Assembly (NCBI RefSeq): GCF_018678075.1
Contig: NZ_JAHHIR010000012.1
Coordinates: forward strand, 1-41,194
DNA: 41,194 nt
Reading direction: 5' to 3'
DNA from: Epibacterium ulvae
Lineage (GTDB): Bacteria; Pseudomonadota; Alphaproteobacteria; Rhodobacterales; Rhodobacteraceae
Shown: piece after piece, positions 7,454 to 16,021 of the stretch
How positions within the stretch are numbered: the first letter of the stretch is position 1
Layout of the letters: every line of letters starts with the position of its first letter
Position numbers and translations under genes: made by a program
The notes under the pieces: generated by a model
What the model was told of the DNA's origin: nothing
The model's input: only the letters and a program-made list of their open reading frames with translations
Databases searched by the model: none

Positions 7454-8762
7454 AACAGCTGAGCTTAAGAAACGCCTCGAAGCACTTGAAGGAAAACCAC
7501 AAAACCGAAAGGCGCGGCCATCTTTTGTCGCCATCACCCTAGGGATTGGAGCAATCGCGGCTCTTGGCGGTTTCTTGCTGTTGTTCTCTGGCGGCTCTGA
7601 CCCCGACAGCCTGGAAACCGCCTCCCCAGATGAATTCCAAGCGGCCGGTCCGGGGTTTGGAGACCTTGAGCCAACTCCTGCACCGATAGACACATCGCTA
7701 CCTCCAGCGGAGTCAGAACCAGAAAGCGAGACAGAAGAGCTGCGCGCGCAAATGGACGCTATGCGGTCCGAACTCGAAGCCCTGCGCAAAGCACCTGCGC
7801 CTGAAGCCCCAACCGTCGACCTCGAGGCATTGGATACCTTGGGCGCAGAGATCGACGCCCTGCGCAGCGAGGCAGCAGCAACGCAAGCCGCCTTGCGCGA
7901 AGAACTGGAAGAACGCGCACGGCAAATCCAGCGTCTGCAGAACGATCTGGAGCTTGCACGCCTGGAAGCCCCGCGCACGCCCGCACCAACCGGCCCCACG
8001 GCCGAGGAACTGCGCCTTCAGGAGCTGGAACGGCGGCGGCAAGCCGAACTTGACGAACTCCAAGCCCGCATCGCCAGCCCAATCATCGCCTTTGGCGGCT
8101 CGGGTAACGGCAACAATGAAACCGCCGCGCAGCAACGGCGGCTTGATGGCGACACAGACTTTGTCCGCAACGGCGCTGAACCCGCTGAGGTGACCCAGGC
8201 CCAGGTGATCGTGAACCCGTCAAACACGGTTGTTCAGGGCACGATGATCCAGGCCGTGCTCGAGACAGCGATAGACAGCTCGCTTGCCGGTCAGGTCCGA
8301 GCAATGGTGTCTGAAGATGTCCACGCCTATGACGGCACGCGGGTCTTGATCCCACGCGGGGCGCGGTTGATCGGGCGGTATCAATCCGGCCTAGATATTG
8401 CGCAACAACGCGTGACCATCGCCTGGGACCGGATCATTCTGCCCAGTAACCAGACCGTCGAAATCAGCGCCTTCGGTGGTGATGAACTGGGGCGGTCCGG
8501 CACAACCGGTTTCGTCGACAGCCGCTTCGGCACTCGGTTCGGGTCCGCTGCTCTGATATCACTGATCGGAGCCTTGCCCGCCGTCGCAGCCCAGAACATC
8601 GAAGATGAGATCACCTCGGATGTGCTCGAGGGCATTGGCGAAGACCTGCAAGACAGCGCGCAAAGCGTGATTGGCGAATATCTATCTGTATCGCCCGTGA
8701 TCTATGTCGATCAAGGTGCCCGTGTCACCGTGATGGTTGATCGCGATCTGGAGATTTTCTGA
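7446..8762 (+). CDS. virB10: VirB10 core scaffold protein
   Basis: The protein has 438 residues. A short cytoplasmic segment is followed by one membrane helix (about 29-50, AITLGIGAIAALGGFLLLF), a long Pro/Glu/Ala-rich and coiled-coil periplasmic linker (60-205), and the TrbI/VirB10 beta-barrel domain from ~250 (GTMIQAVLETAIDSSLAGQVRA, YDGTRVLIPRGARLIGRY, GTRFGSAAL). VirB10 spans both membranes and links the ATPases with the outer-membrane pore. The long Glu/Arg coiled coil (EELEERARQIQRLQND) is the most variable part. The gene is followed after two bases by virB11. Confidence 0.92.
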   Translation: MSETAELKKRLEALEGKPQNRKARPSFVAITLGIGAIAALGGFLLLFSGGSDPDSLETASPDEFQAAGPGFGDLEPTPAPIDTSLPPAESEPESETEELRAQMDAMRSELEALRKAPAPEAPTVDLEALDTLGAEIDALRSEAAATQAALREELEERARQIQRLQNDLELARLEAPRTPAPTGPTAEELRLQELERRRQAELDELQARIASPIIAFGGSGNGNNETAAQQRRLDGDTDFVRNGAEPAEVTQAQVIVNPSNTVVQGTMIQAVLETAIDSSLAGQVRAMVSEDVHAYDGTRVLIPRGARLIGRYQSGLDIAQQRVTIAWDRIILPSNQTVEISAFGGDELGRSGTTGFVDSRFGTRFGSAALISLIGALPAVAAQNIEDEITSDVLEGIGEDLQDSAQSVIGEYLSVSPVIYVDQGARVTVMVDRDLEIF

Positions 8763-8764
8763 TC

Positions 8765-9760
8765 ATGGCGGCCAGCTACCTGCAAAGCTCGATGGACAAG
8801 ATCCCCGAGGCGCGTGATCCAAAGCTGATCGAGCTTTGCATCAATCCTGACGGCACGCTGTGGGCCGAGTTTCAGGGGGATCACTTTATGCGGCGCGTCA
8901 ATCGACAGCTCTCGCCCAATGAAATCAAAGACCTTGGCAATCAGATTGCTTCCGCCGCGAACACCACGCTCAGTCGGACCAAACCCATTGTCTCGGTAAG
9001 CATCGACTACCGTGACCGCCCAATCCGCGCTCAAGTCATCCAGCCTCCCGCCGTTGATGGCGGTTATGCGATTTCCCTGCGGTTCTTCGCCGACCTGCCA
9101 TTGGAGCGGATCAAGCTGTCCTATCTCTTCGGCAAAGAGCGCAGCAACGAGGGTGCAAGACGCAAGCGCAATGCCGAGCTGCGCGATGTCGTGGCCACCG
9201 GCGACATCGACGCTGCGATCAAGTTCTGCGTCACCCACAAGCTCAATATGATCGTGTCCGGCGGCACCTCGACGGGCAAGACCGTCACGGCGCGCAAGAT
9301 CCTCTCCTTCGTGCGCGCCGACGAGCGTATTCTCACTATCGAAGAGGCCGCCGAGTTGCGCCCGACACAGCCCAATGTCGTCACGTTGATGTCCGACCGC
9401 GATGAACCCTCACGCAGCGCAGATGTCCTCCTGACCTCCACCCTGCGCATGCGACCGGACCGCATCGTCTTGGGCGAAGTGCGCGGCAAAGAGGCCATGA
9501 CCTTCCTTGAGGCCATAAACACCGGCCATGGTGGCTCACTCACCACGCTACACTCTGAGACTCCTCAGCTGGCGGTCCAGCGCCTGGCCATCGCCGCCCT
9601 GAAAACCGATGTGCCCATGACCTACCAGGACATGAACGACTACATCACTCGATCGATCGATGTGATCATCCAAGCCGGTCGCCATGAAGGCGCACGCGGC
9701 ATCACCGAATTCTACCTGCCGATTGATCCGGCCCATTCAAAGGAAACAGCCCATGTTTGA
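8765..9760 (+). CDS. virB11: VirB11 secretion ATPase
   Basis: The 331-residue protein is a hexameric cytoplasmic ATPase of the VirB11/GspE class. Visible are Walker A GGTSTGKT (about 166-173), the Asp box LTIEEAAEL, Walker B VLGEVRGKEAM and the His box TGHGGSLTTLHS. The N-terminal domain is also complete. VirB11 works with VirB4 to switch between pilus assembly and substrate transfer. The catalytic residues are intact. The gene overlaps the next by 8 bases. Confidence 0.93.
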   Translation: MAASYLQSSMDKIPEARDPKLIELCINPDGTLWAEFQGDHFMRRVNRQLSPNEIKDLGNQIASAANTTLSRTKPIVSVSIDYRDRPIRAQVIQPPAVDGGYAISLRFFADLPLERIKLSYLFGKERSNEGARRKRNAELRDVVATGDIDAAIKFCVTHKLNMIVSGGTSTGKTVTARKILSFVRADERILTIEEAAELRPTQPNVVTLMSDRDEPSRSADVLLTSTLRMRPDRIVLGEVRGKEAMTFLEAINTGHGGSLTTLHSETPQLAVQRLAIAALKTDVPMTYQDMNDYITRSIDVIIQAGRHEGARGITEFYLPIDPAHSKETAHV

Positions 9761-9929
9761 ATACAAGATTGAACAGATCAACACCGCCAAAACCAAGCCA
9801 CCGAAGATCGAAGCGCAGCTGACCGCCCTTGGCCAAGCTGGCTGGGAGCTGGTGTCGGTGGTGCCGGATTTCGACGGTGAGCACATTCTGAAAGCCTTCC
9901 TGAAACGTCGCACCGGCGCGAGCGCCTAA
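9753..9929 (+). CDS. DUF4177-type small protein
   Basis: This 58-residue protein begins MFEYKIEQIN and contains LGQAGWELVSVVPDFDGEHILKAFLKR, the hallmark of the DUF4177 family of small beta-alpha proteins of unknown function. It has no signal peptide or membrane helix. It sits between virB11 and virB6 in the same operon, overlapping virB11, so it is co-expressed with the transfer machine. A role in transfer is only inferred from position. Confidence 0.75.
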   Translation: MFEYKIEQINTAKTKPPKIEAQLTALGQAGWELVSVVPDFDGEHILKAFLKRRTGASA

Positions 9930-9949
9930 ACCTAACTGAGGGGGATCCT

Positions 9950-10948
9950 ATGGGCGTTGTCACCTGGATGGTTGAGACAACCGACAACTTTCTGGAAGAC
10001 GCGGCCCAAACCACATTTGGCAACGTCGCCGGTCAGCTTGGCGGCATCGTTGCGGTCGCCTCCACGCTCGCTGTGATCGGCGTCTTCCTCAACATGGTGT
10101 TTCAGTACAAATCCATGGATGGGCGAACCGCCTTCTGGTTCGCCCTAAAGCTCATGCTGATCTCTTTATTCGCAATGAACTGGGTCCAATTCAATGCGGT
10201 GGCCAGCGCGCTGATTAATGGGCTCGACCAGCTCGCGGGCGGCATGGTGGCGGGGCTTGGCGGTGGCGGGGCTGGCGCGTCCTACTTTGCCGGGGCCTTC
10301 GACGATCTTATAGAGGAATTTGGCGACTACCTGAACGCGGCCGGTGACAACATGCATTGGATGGCCGGAGCCCTCATCGGCGCGATCGGCGCATTCCTCC
10401 TGGGCGTCATCGGCGCGCTCTGCGGCCTTGTCCTGATCTTCGCAAAGATCATGCTGGCCTTCATGATCGGCATCGCCCCTATAATGATCGCGCTTTCGCT
10501 GTTCGACGTCAGCAAGGACTACTTCCACCGCTGGCTGTCCAGCACCGTATCCTACGCGCTATACCCCCTCGTGATCGCTGGCGTGTTTTCCACCGTCGTC
10601 GGCATGTCCCGCTCGCTGATGACCGAACTCGGAGATCCCTCCGGCGCAAGCAACATCGGCGCGCTGGTGCCCTTCTTTATGATGATGTTTCTCGCAGGCG
10701 GCATGATCATCGCCACCCCGCTGATTGTGCGCTCAATCTCCGGCAACTTCATGATGGCCGGACCGCCGAGCATTCCTGGACCTAGCGGGTTCGCGAAGGG
10801 CTTGATTGGCACCAAGGGGTCACGGGCGCGGGCACGGTTTGGAACAAGGTCAAATGCGGAAATCGCCGGGGCTGGGATGCGCCAGGCTAGCTCTGCGACC
10901 GTTTCACTGGTTCAGAGGGTCGCTGAACGGGCCAAGCGCTTAGAGTGA
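9950..10948 (+). CDS. virB6: VirB6/TrbL polytopic membrane protein
   Basis: The 332-residue protein has about six membrane helices: near 28-50 (GIVAVASTLAVIGVFLNMVF), 65-85, 145-170 (AIGAFLLGVIGALCGLVLIF), 172-190, 205-225 and 250-270. A long Gly/Ala-rich periplasmic loop lies at ~90-135. VirB6 lies in the inner membrane at the base of the channel and guides substrate across. GGGGGAT precedes the ATG. It is the last gene of this operon; a strong hairpin follows 65 bases later. The basic C-terminal tail is cytoplasmic. Confidence 0.88.
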   Translation: MGVVTWMVETTDNFLEDAAQTTFGNVAGQLGGIVAVASTLAVIGVFLNMVFQYKSMDGRTAFWFALKLMLISLFAMNWVQFNAVASALINGLDQLAGGMVAGLGGGGAGASYFAGAFDDLIEEFGDYLNAAGDNMHWMAGALIGAIGAFLLGVIGALCGLVLIFAKIMLAFMIGIAPIMIALSLFDVSKDYFHRWLSSTVSYALYPLVIAGVFSTVVGMSRSLMTELGDPSGASNIGALVPFFMMMFLAGGMIIATPLIVRSISGNFMMAGPPSIPGPSGFAKGLIGTKGSRARARFGTRSNAEIAGAGMRQASSATVSLVQRVAERAKRLE

Positions 10949-11012
10949 AGTCGGCCGTTTCCACCATTCATAGCATGAGCAGGCTCTGCATTGCAGATTT
11001 GCCAAAAGCTGT

Positions 11013-11046
11013 CTTTGGCTGGGGGTGCATTCACCCCCAGCCAAAG
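11013..11046. terminator. Strong hairpin between the virB operon and the defence cargo
   Basis: CTTTGGCTGGGGGTG (11013-11027), loop CATT, then CACCCCCAGCCAAAG (11032-11046): a perfect 15-bp GC-rich stem with a 4-base loop. It sits between the convergent ends of virB6 (+) and the small minus-strand gene, so it could stop transcription both ways. There is no U-tract on either side, so it may be a mRNA-stabilising or Rho-assisted end rather than a classic intrinsic terminator. Confidence 0.7.
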
Positions 11047-11057
11047 GTTGGTCTAGC

Positions 11058-11519
11058 TTAAGCTTCCGCGTTTCGATCTGCTTGCACGGCGAGATCGATT
11101 ACGTGATGGACCAAAAACGCCTCGATCAAAGACAGGGCGTATTCACTATCAATTGGAAGCATATCAGCGCTTAAATGGTGATGATCGATGTACTCTACCG
11201 CATCCCAGAGCCGCCGCGTTTCCACTGGGTTATCGGGCTCAATCCGACTTATCACCATTTCAAATGTGCTGTTGGCCAGCTCTATCGCCTCTCTACGGTA
11301 GCCGTCATCGACTGGCAGCGAAGTGATCTGATAGCCTGTCCGAGGTCGCGCATTCGGCTTTGGCTTCTGCGCTTCATAGTCGCGGATTAAGAGCCCCCAG
11401 CTCGCATAGCCTTCTTCGTTGGCGATACGCGCATACGCTTGATTGAGTGGGATATCCTCAGAGCGGCGCAACAGCTTTGCCTTGCGTTTAAGTTCATTGA
11501 TCGGTGCAGATAGGTTCAT
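11058..11519 (-). CDS. Small cytoplasmic protein of unknown function downstream of hamB
   Basis: This is a 153-residue soluble protein. Its N-terminus (MNLSAPINELKRKAKLLRR, then IPLNQAYARIANEEGYASWG) has the pattern LKRxAKxLxR...IPLxxALxRIAxxEGFxSW seen at the N-terminus of several plasmid and phage proteins, some of them helicase-like. The remaining ~100 residues (VEYIDHHHLSADMLP, ALSLIEAFLVHHVIDLAVQ) are helical and match nothing I know. I chose the ATG at 11519 because AGGAGA lies 8 bases upstream; an in-frame start 8 codons earlier has no such site. It lies 300 bases downstream of hamB on the same strand and may be an accessory or an independent gene. Confidence 0.6.
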   Translation of the reverse strand: MNLSAPINELKRKAKLLRRSEDIPLNQAYARIANEEGYASWGLLIRDYEAQKPKPNARPRTGYQITSLPVDDGYRREAIELANSTFEMVISRIEPDNPVETRRLWDAVEYIDHHHLSADMLPIDSEYALSLIEAFLVHHVIDLAVQADRNAEA

Positions 11520-11821
11520 TTGAGTTTCTCCTATTGCGAGCAAAAATACACAATCCCTCCTTATGTGCGCGCTCGAACAGAAAAAGCTCTATTTCAAACC
11601 CTGCATGCTGAATACTTTCCCGTCGGAGGGGGGAGGCTGGGGCGGCAGCTCAAGCCAGAAATACGTTGTCACAAGATGGGTTTCAAGTGCTATCGCCCCT
11701 TAACGACCTCCATTTTTCAAGCGCAAAAGCCCGTACGAAGCCCTTCCGCGTCATTCGAGGGGGGAGCAGCATTTCAACTGCCGCAAGTACGAAACCAGCG
11801 GTTCTGCTTGACGTGCCCAAC
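11520..11821. other. 302-bp gap between hamB and the small gene
   Basis: No convincing gene on either strand. The minus strand next to 11520 carries the AGGAGA ribosome binding site and presumably the promoter of the small gene. The rest shows no repeats or strong hairpins that I can see. Confidence 0.4.
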
Positions 11822-14800
11822 TCAACGCCGCAGTTCTTCCACAACACTCTGGAAATATGCTGGGAAAGCGTCGAGAACCGCATTCAGCTCGTCTTGCTGA
11901 GCGCGGCAAACACGCCGGACACCATGGCGATCGTTAATGCCGCCAAATGAGGTTGCCAGTGCCTGAGCAACCACGCGATCCTTGAAACCAGCTTCATAAA
12001 AGGCGAGCGCTGTTGTGTTGCTCAGTCCATTCTTTATCTGCCGCTGAAGCAACAACAGCTGTTCGTGGAGGGCTGGATCTCGAGGTTCAACGAGGTCGGC
12101 AATCGATGCCACGACCATTGCGAGATCGAACCCAAAACCGCCTTCGCAGATGGCTACTACATGGTTTGCTGTAATATGCCGATTGCTAGTCCGAACATTG
12201 GCAGCACGCAGCGCCTGCCCAATAGTGTCAAATGACTCACCAGCCATCCATGCCTTCAATGTGGGCAGGATTTGGTTTTGGTCAGTGAGCTTGGTCAGGG
12301 CTTTGGAGGTGACGTATTGACGGACCTCCGCAAAGACTGCATCGACAAGTTCACCACGTTCTGCCGCATCCACAAGCGTTTGAATGTTAGCGTTTGTCCA
12401 ATCACGTAGAGCAAAAACGTCTGCAGGTGGAAGTGGAGATTTTCTGATCAAAGCGCGTAGCGCATCGTCACCAGCTTCCCTGATAGCTCTCCCAGTCATG
12501 TGGAAAACTTCGAGAAGGTTTTCGCGCGTGGCTTCGTCAGCCAAGTGCCATGCCAAAGTGTTGCGGGTTAGTTCGTCGATCCGTTCGCCTGCTTGGTCGC
12601 TCGAAAAATCCACGTAAGCCGCTAGATAGGCGGCGATGCGCTGAATGGCGCGTGCGCGATCGGCGACGAAAGTTTTGAATCTATCAATGTCGACCCAATC
12701 AAATCTCCGTTTGATCGAGGTTACTGCAGCGTCGATGTCGGCATGCGTTGCAAAGGCAAGGTCCAGCCAACCCACTTGAAAAGTGAGCTGGAGCCTGGCG
12801 GTCTGTTCATAATCATCGAACAAGTTCAGGATGCTGCTGCGCGATGGCTCGGCACGTGTTGAATCCAGGAGATTCTTGGTGGAATTCCAACGCCAGCGCC
12901 CATCGATATTGCCCCGCTGATCGTAAATAGATGGTGCCGAAAAAATTACACTACCCTCTGTGTGCATTCCGGCCCGTCCGGCTCTGCCCATAAGGTTGTG
13001 GAAGTCGCGCACCTTTATCTTTTCTTTGCCCTGCTGGGTTGCCGAGACGATAAGGTACCGAATTGGGAAATTGACACCTTGCGCCAGCGTCGAGGTGCAA
13101 ATGACAAATTTTGCGTGCCCTTCCTTCATGGCATGTTCGACTGAGAGACGCAGTCCCTGCGGAGTGTTACCGTGATGAGCAAGAATCCCCAATTCTGACG
13201 CTTGGGTCACATCTTGGTCCGCGCCGAGGTTTAGTTTTGCGAGGTGCGAGAGACGCGCGATCTCGGCCGCGTCGGAAACATCAAGCGGGCGCGATAGTGC
13301 GACTCGGCGATCAAATATATCCGCTGCCCGTCCACAAAGTGAAATGACGGATTCCTTGGTTCCGCAAAACAGTGCCACACTGCCGCGCTCGACCAAGTAC
13401 AGCCCCAAATACAATCCGACTTCCGCACTCTCGCCAGTACCGCCCCGTTTCGGGAAAACGCGTGCTACGCGCTCACGAGGCTTTAGGGCAAGATTGGTCT
13501 GTGTCACGACGCGAGGGACAAAAAACTCTTGCTGTTCAGGATCGTCTGGACTCACGTATTGCAAAAGCCCGCGCTCGAATTGCCAACTTGCAAAGGCGAT
13601 GCTTTTGGTGGTCGGTAGTAGACCCTCACCGCTGATCACCGCATTGGCGTCGTCGACAAGCCATTCGGCTATAACCGGTGCATTGCCAATGACGGCGGAG
13701 ATCAGGACCACCTGCGCCTCCCGTTGCAAAGTCATCCGCAACGATGAAAGCAGCAGCTCGTAGGTCGGACCGCGTGCGAAGCCTTCGAACTGGTGGCCCT
13801 CATCATAGATGACGAGGCCGATTCTCTCCGCAAGTTCAGGCGCACGCCTTAGCATGTAGAGCATCTTTTCTGGTGTCACGATCATAACCGATCGCTGCGC
13901 AAGAACTCCTGCGAGATCAACATCGAGTAAAAATGAGTCTGAGACTTCGTCGATAGCGACGTCCTCTCCCACAAACGCCCCCACCATATCGGAACGAATA
14001 TCGTTACATAGCGAACGAAACGGGGCGACTATCACAGCCAAGTTCGAGCGCCCCGATAAAAAAACCGACCTGATGATCAACTCGGTCGCGCGCGTTTTGC
14101 CCGCACTTGTCGGCATCTGCACGACGCCAGAGTTTCCTTCTAGTAGGCCAGCCTCCGCAATCCTTCTCTGAGCTGGCCATAGCTCTTTGGGGAAGCGCGG
14201 CTTACGTAAAGCTTGGGCCCACAAATCATGCGGCAAGCCCGATGATGGTGGCAGAATCGTGCGAGCTGCATTCTCTAGCTTGCGAGCACAGAGTGCCGTT
14301 ACGATATCCGCGTAAACGACTTCACGGGCCGATCCGTTGTCATAAACACTTACCCGCAATTCAGCACACAAAGAGCAAATTTCCTCTTGGGCGTCTATTT
14401 CAAGGCTGAAGTGCCGAGTCAAAGCGGTAAGCAGACGATTGCCGAATTCGGCATGTTTAGCTTCCCCCTCGACGGGACCGACGTCACCCCGAAGGATATG
14501 CCAGGCCACCCGTGAAAGGCCATGCCCTAGTTCTAAAGAGGGTGCTTCGGACCTTTGGGCGACAACCACCGCACTTCCAACACTGTCTGCTAGGTAATAG
14601 GATGCCCCACAGAGCGTCGAGAACTCGGTTGTGAGTTCGGCATTCAGCTGCGACTCTAAATACGCGTCAAAGAACGAGGCCGAGAACCGGATCATCTGCG
14701 CAATCGAACCATCATCCTCTTCCCAAGCGGAGGGGATGACAGGACCTTCTGACCGATCGACAAAACGATCGGCGATAGCGCCTGCTGCGTCATGCAGAAT

Positions 14801-14938
14801 ACCAACAGCCAATGGGAAGAGGGTCTCTGGCGCTCGCCTGAACGGGACATGATCCTCTTCGGCTGCACGAAACTCATACATTTTCGCGCGCGCTTGAACG
14901 GCGGCAAGGATTAGTCGCGATTCCCGCTCAGGCCTCAT
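11822..14938 (-). CDS. hamB: HamB-type DEAD/DEAH helicase of a Hachiman defence system
   Basis: The 1038-residue superfamily 2 helicase shows motif I PTSAGKT (276-282), motif II DEGH (379-382), motif III-like SAV (414-416), QGVNFP (620-625) and motif VI GRAGRAG (651-657). The ~230-residue N-terminal extension and the ~380-residue C-terminal region have no named domain. In Hachiman systems the HamB helicase holds HamA inactive and releases its nuclease when it senses phage-associated DNA damage (family knowledge). hamA lies directly upstream and overlaps it by 11 bases, so the pair is translationally coupled. The DEGH box is a DEAH variant. An AbpAB-like two-gene system is the main alternative, since it also pairs a helicase with a HamA-like protein. 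Confidence 0.8.
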   Translation of the reverse strand: MRPERESRLILAAVQARAKMYEFRAAEEDHVPFRRAPETLFPLAVGILHDAAGAIADRFVDRSEGPVIPSAWEEDDGSIAQMIRFSASFFDAYLESQLNAELTTEFSTLCGASYYLADSVGSAVVVAQRSEAPSLELGHGLSRVAWHILRGDVGPVEGEAKHAEFGNRLLTALTRHFSLEIDAQEEICSLCAELRVSVYDNGSAREVVYADIVTALCARKLENAARTILPPSSGLPHDLWAQALRKPRFPKELWPAQRRIAEAGLLEGNSGVVQMPTSAGKTRATELIIRSVFLSGRSNLAVIVAPFRSLCNDIRSDMVGAFVGEDVAIDEVSDSFLLDVDLAGVLAQRSVMIVTPEKMLYMLRRAPELAERIGLVIYDEGHQFEGFARGPTYELLLSSLRMTLQREAQVVLISAVIGNAPVIAEWLVDDANAVISGEGLLPTTKSIAFASWQFERGLLQYVSPDDPEQQEFFVPRVVTQTNLALKPRERVARVFPKRGGTGESAEVGLYLGLYLVERGSVALFCGTKESVISLCGRAADIFDRRVALSRPLDVSDAAEIARLSHLAKLNLGADQDVTQASELGILAHHGNTPQGLRLSVEHAMKEGHAKFVICTSTLAQGVNFPIRYLIVSATQQGKEKIKVRDFHNLMGRAGRAGMHTEGSVIFSAPSIYDQRGNIDGRWRWNSTKNLLDSTRAEPSRSSILNLFDDYEQTARLQLTFQVGWLDLAFATHADIDAAVTSIKRRFDWVDIDRFKTFVADRARAIQRIAAYLAAYVDFSSDQAGERIDELTRNTLAWHLADEATRENLLEVFHMTGRAIREAGDDALRALIRKSPLPPADVFALRDWTNANIQTLVDAAERGELVDAVFAEVRQYVTSKALTKLTDQNQILPTLKAWMAGESFDTIGQALRAANVRTSNRHITANHVVAICEGGFGFDLAMVVASIADLVEPRDPALHEQLLLLQRQIKNGLSNTTALAFYEAGFKDRVVAQALATSFGGINDRHGVRRVCRAQQDELNAVLDAFPAYFQSVVEELRR

Positions 14939-15737
14939 TTGCAGCCCTCGTATAAAGTGCGTGTACGAGGTCCATCATCGATGTTCCTCGAATGACAATA
15001 AGCCGGAGATTGTCCCCGTTCGGGTGTTCCGATGCGTCTGACTCGTCAAGCGCCATATCGTTGAATATCTCATTGTCAAGCACAGCAACTGCGGCATTGG
15101 TTCGCTTGAACGGCTTGTCAGCCTGGTTCTGAAAACGCCCAACCTTCAAGGCATCATAGCGGTTAATCTTGAGTAGTCTCTGTTTGATGGCGCTCAATGA
15201 CATCGCTTCACGGACAAGGTCCTTGCTGGAATCATTGATCGCCTGTTGTAGGCGATTGATTGCCGTTGGCCGAAATCCGGCTTTCGACTCAATAACCAGC
15301 AATTCGTCGTCGGGACTTGGCTCGTCTTCCATAAAGCTGAACCCGATCACATCTGTGCCGTTGGAAGGCACGTTACGGTTTTCGCGATCCTCAAATCGAC
15401 CTTGCCGAGGGCACCAGTACCCCAGGACGTATTCGACAAAATCCGCCACCAGGATTTCACCGAAGTCACCCGCGCGCGTACTGGGTCCAGGGGCCGCTGC
15501 CGTGTCTGGAAACTTAATGCAGGTCAGAAAGTCGGCGTTCGATAGTCCCGTATCCGCGACCAGATCAGGCAGATCTTCATCGCGGCAGTAGTGGTTTCGG
15601 TAGTGGGTGGCCCAATTCGAGAGGATCGATGGGTTATCGGCGTGCTGTAAAACCCAGATTTCAACTTCGCGGCCGTCTACCGTCGCAACAGTTTCGCCGG
15701 TATTATGTAGCCATGCGATATGATCAGGTACTGTCAA
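14928..15737 (-). CDS. hamA: HamA-type DUF1837 nuclease of a Hachiman defence system
   Basis: The 269-residue protein has a PD-(D/E)xK nuclease core in its middle: GDFGEIL (Glu94), NGTDVIGF (Asp129) and LLVIESKAG (Glu150-x-Lys152), the pattern of the DUF1837/HamA C-terminal domain. HamA degrades DNA non-specifically once freed from HamB, killing the infected cell or its invader. The start appears to be TTG at 15735-15737: the frame closes with TGA 14 codons upstream and holds no ATG or GTG in between, with a purine-rich AGAGAAAG upstream as a weak binding site. A rare start would keep this toxic nuclease low. The catalytic residues are all present. Confidence 0.8.
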   Translation of the reverse strand: MTVPDHIAWLHNTGETVATVDGREVEIWVLQHADNPSILSNWATHYRNHYCRDEDLPDLVADTGLSNADFLTCIKFPDTAAAPGPSTRAGDFGEILVADFVEYVLGYWCPRQGRFEDRENRNVPSNGTDVIGFSFMEDEPSPDDELLVIESKAGFRPTAINRLQQAINDSSKDLVREAMSLSAIKQRLLKINRYDALKVGRFQNQADKPFKRTNAAVAVLDNEIFNDMALDESDASEHPNGDNLRLIVIRGTSMMDLVHALYTRAANEA

Positions 15738-16021
15738 ATTTATTGATTCTTTCTCTAAATCTCTTGGTCCGCCTCAGAGTCTTGAATTCACATCGAGAAA
15801 ACAACCCAAAATAGAGCAAGCTTTTTGCATTATGAAGGTGGTAGCTTGCCCAGAGCAAGTTCCGGACTCTCCCTTTCGTACTGCTGTAAGCGGCCGGAAC
15901 GTAGCCAAATTGTTGACCGACTCCGTTAACCGCAATGCCCACTTTCGTGGTTTGAACTTGCTAGCACGGTTTTCAGTTGCCGTTCAGCACGGCAGCACGA
16001 TGGTTCCCCGCAATGCGTCAT
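15738..16021. other. 284-bp gap between virD4 remnant and hamA
   Basis: No supportable gene. It should contain the hamA promoter on the minus strand; the AT-rich stretch 15735-15830 is the likely place, but I see no clear -35/-10 pair. GC content rises again towards virD4. Confidence 0.35.

Noticed and set aside
11058-15737. Zorya, DISARM or BREX type defence instead of Hachiman
   Set aside because: No methylase, MotA/B-like, PglZ or BrxC-like gene accompanies the helicase; only a DUF1837-type nuclease and an SF2 helicase are present.
15724-15942. Minus-strand 72-codon frame upstream of hamA
   Set aside because: It is out of frame with hamA, has no recognisable motif and overlaps the region that should hold the hamA promoter.
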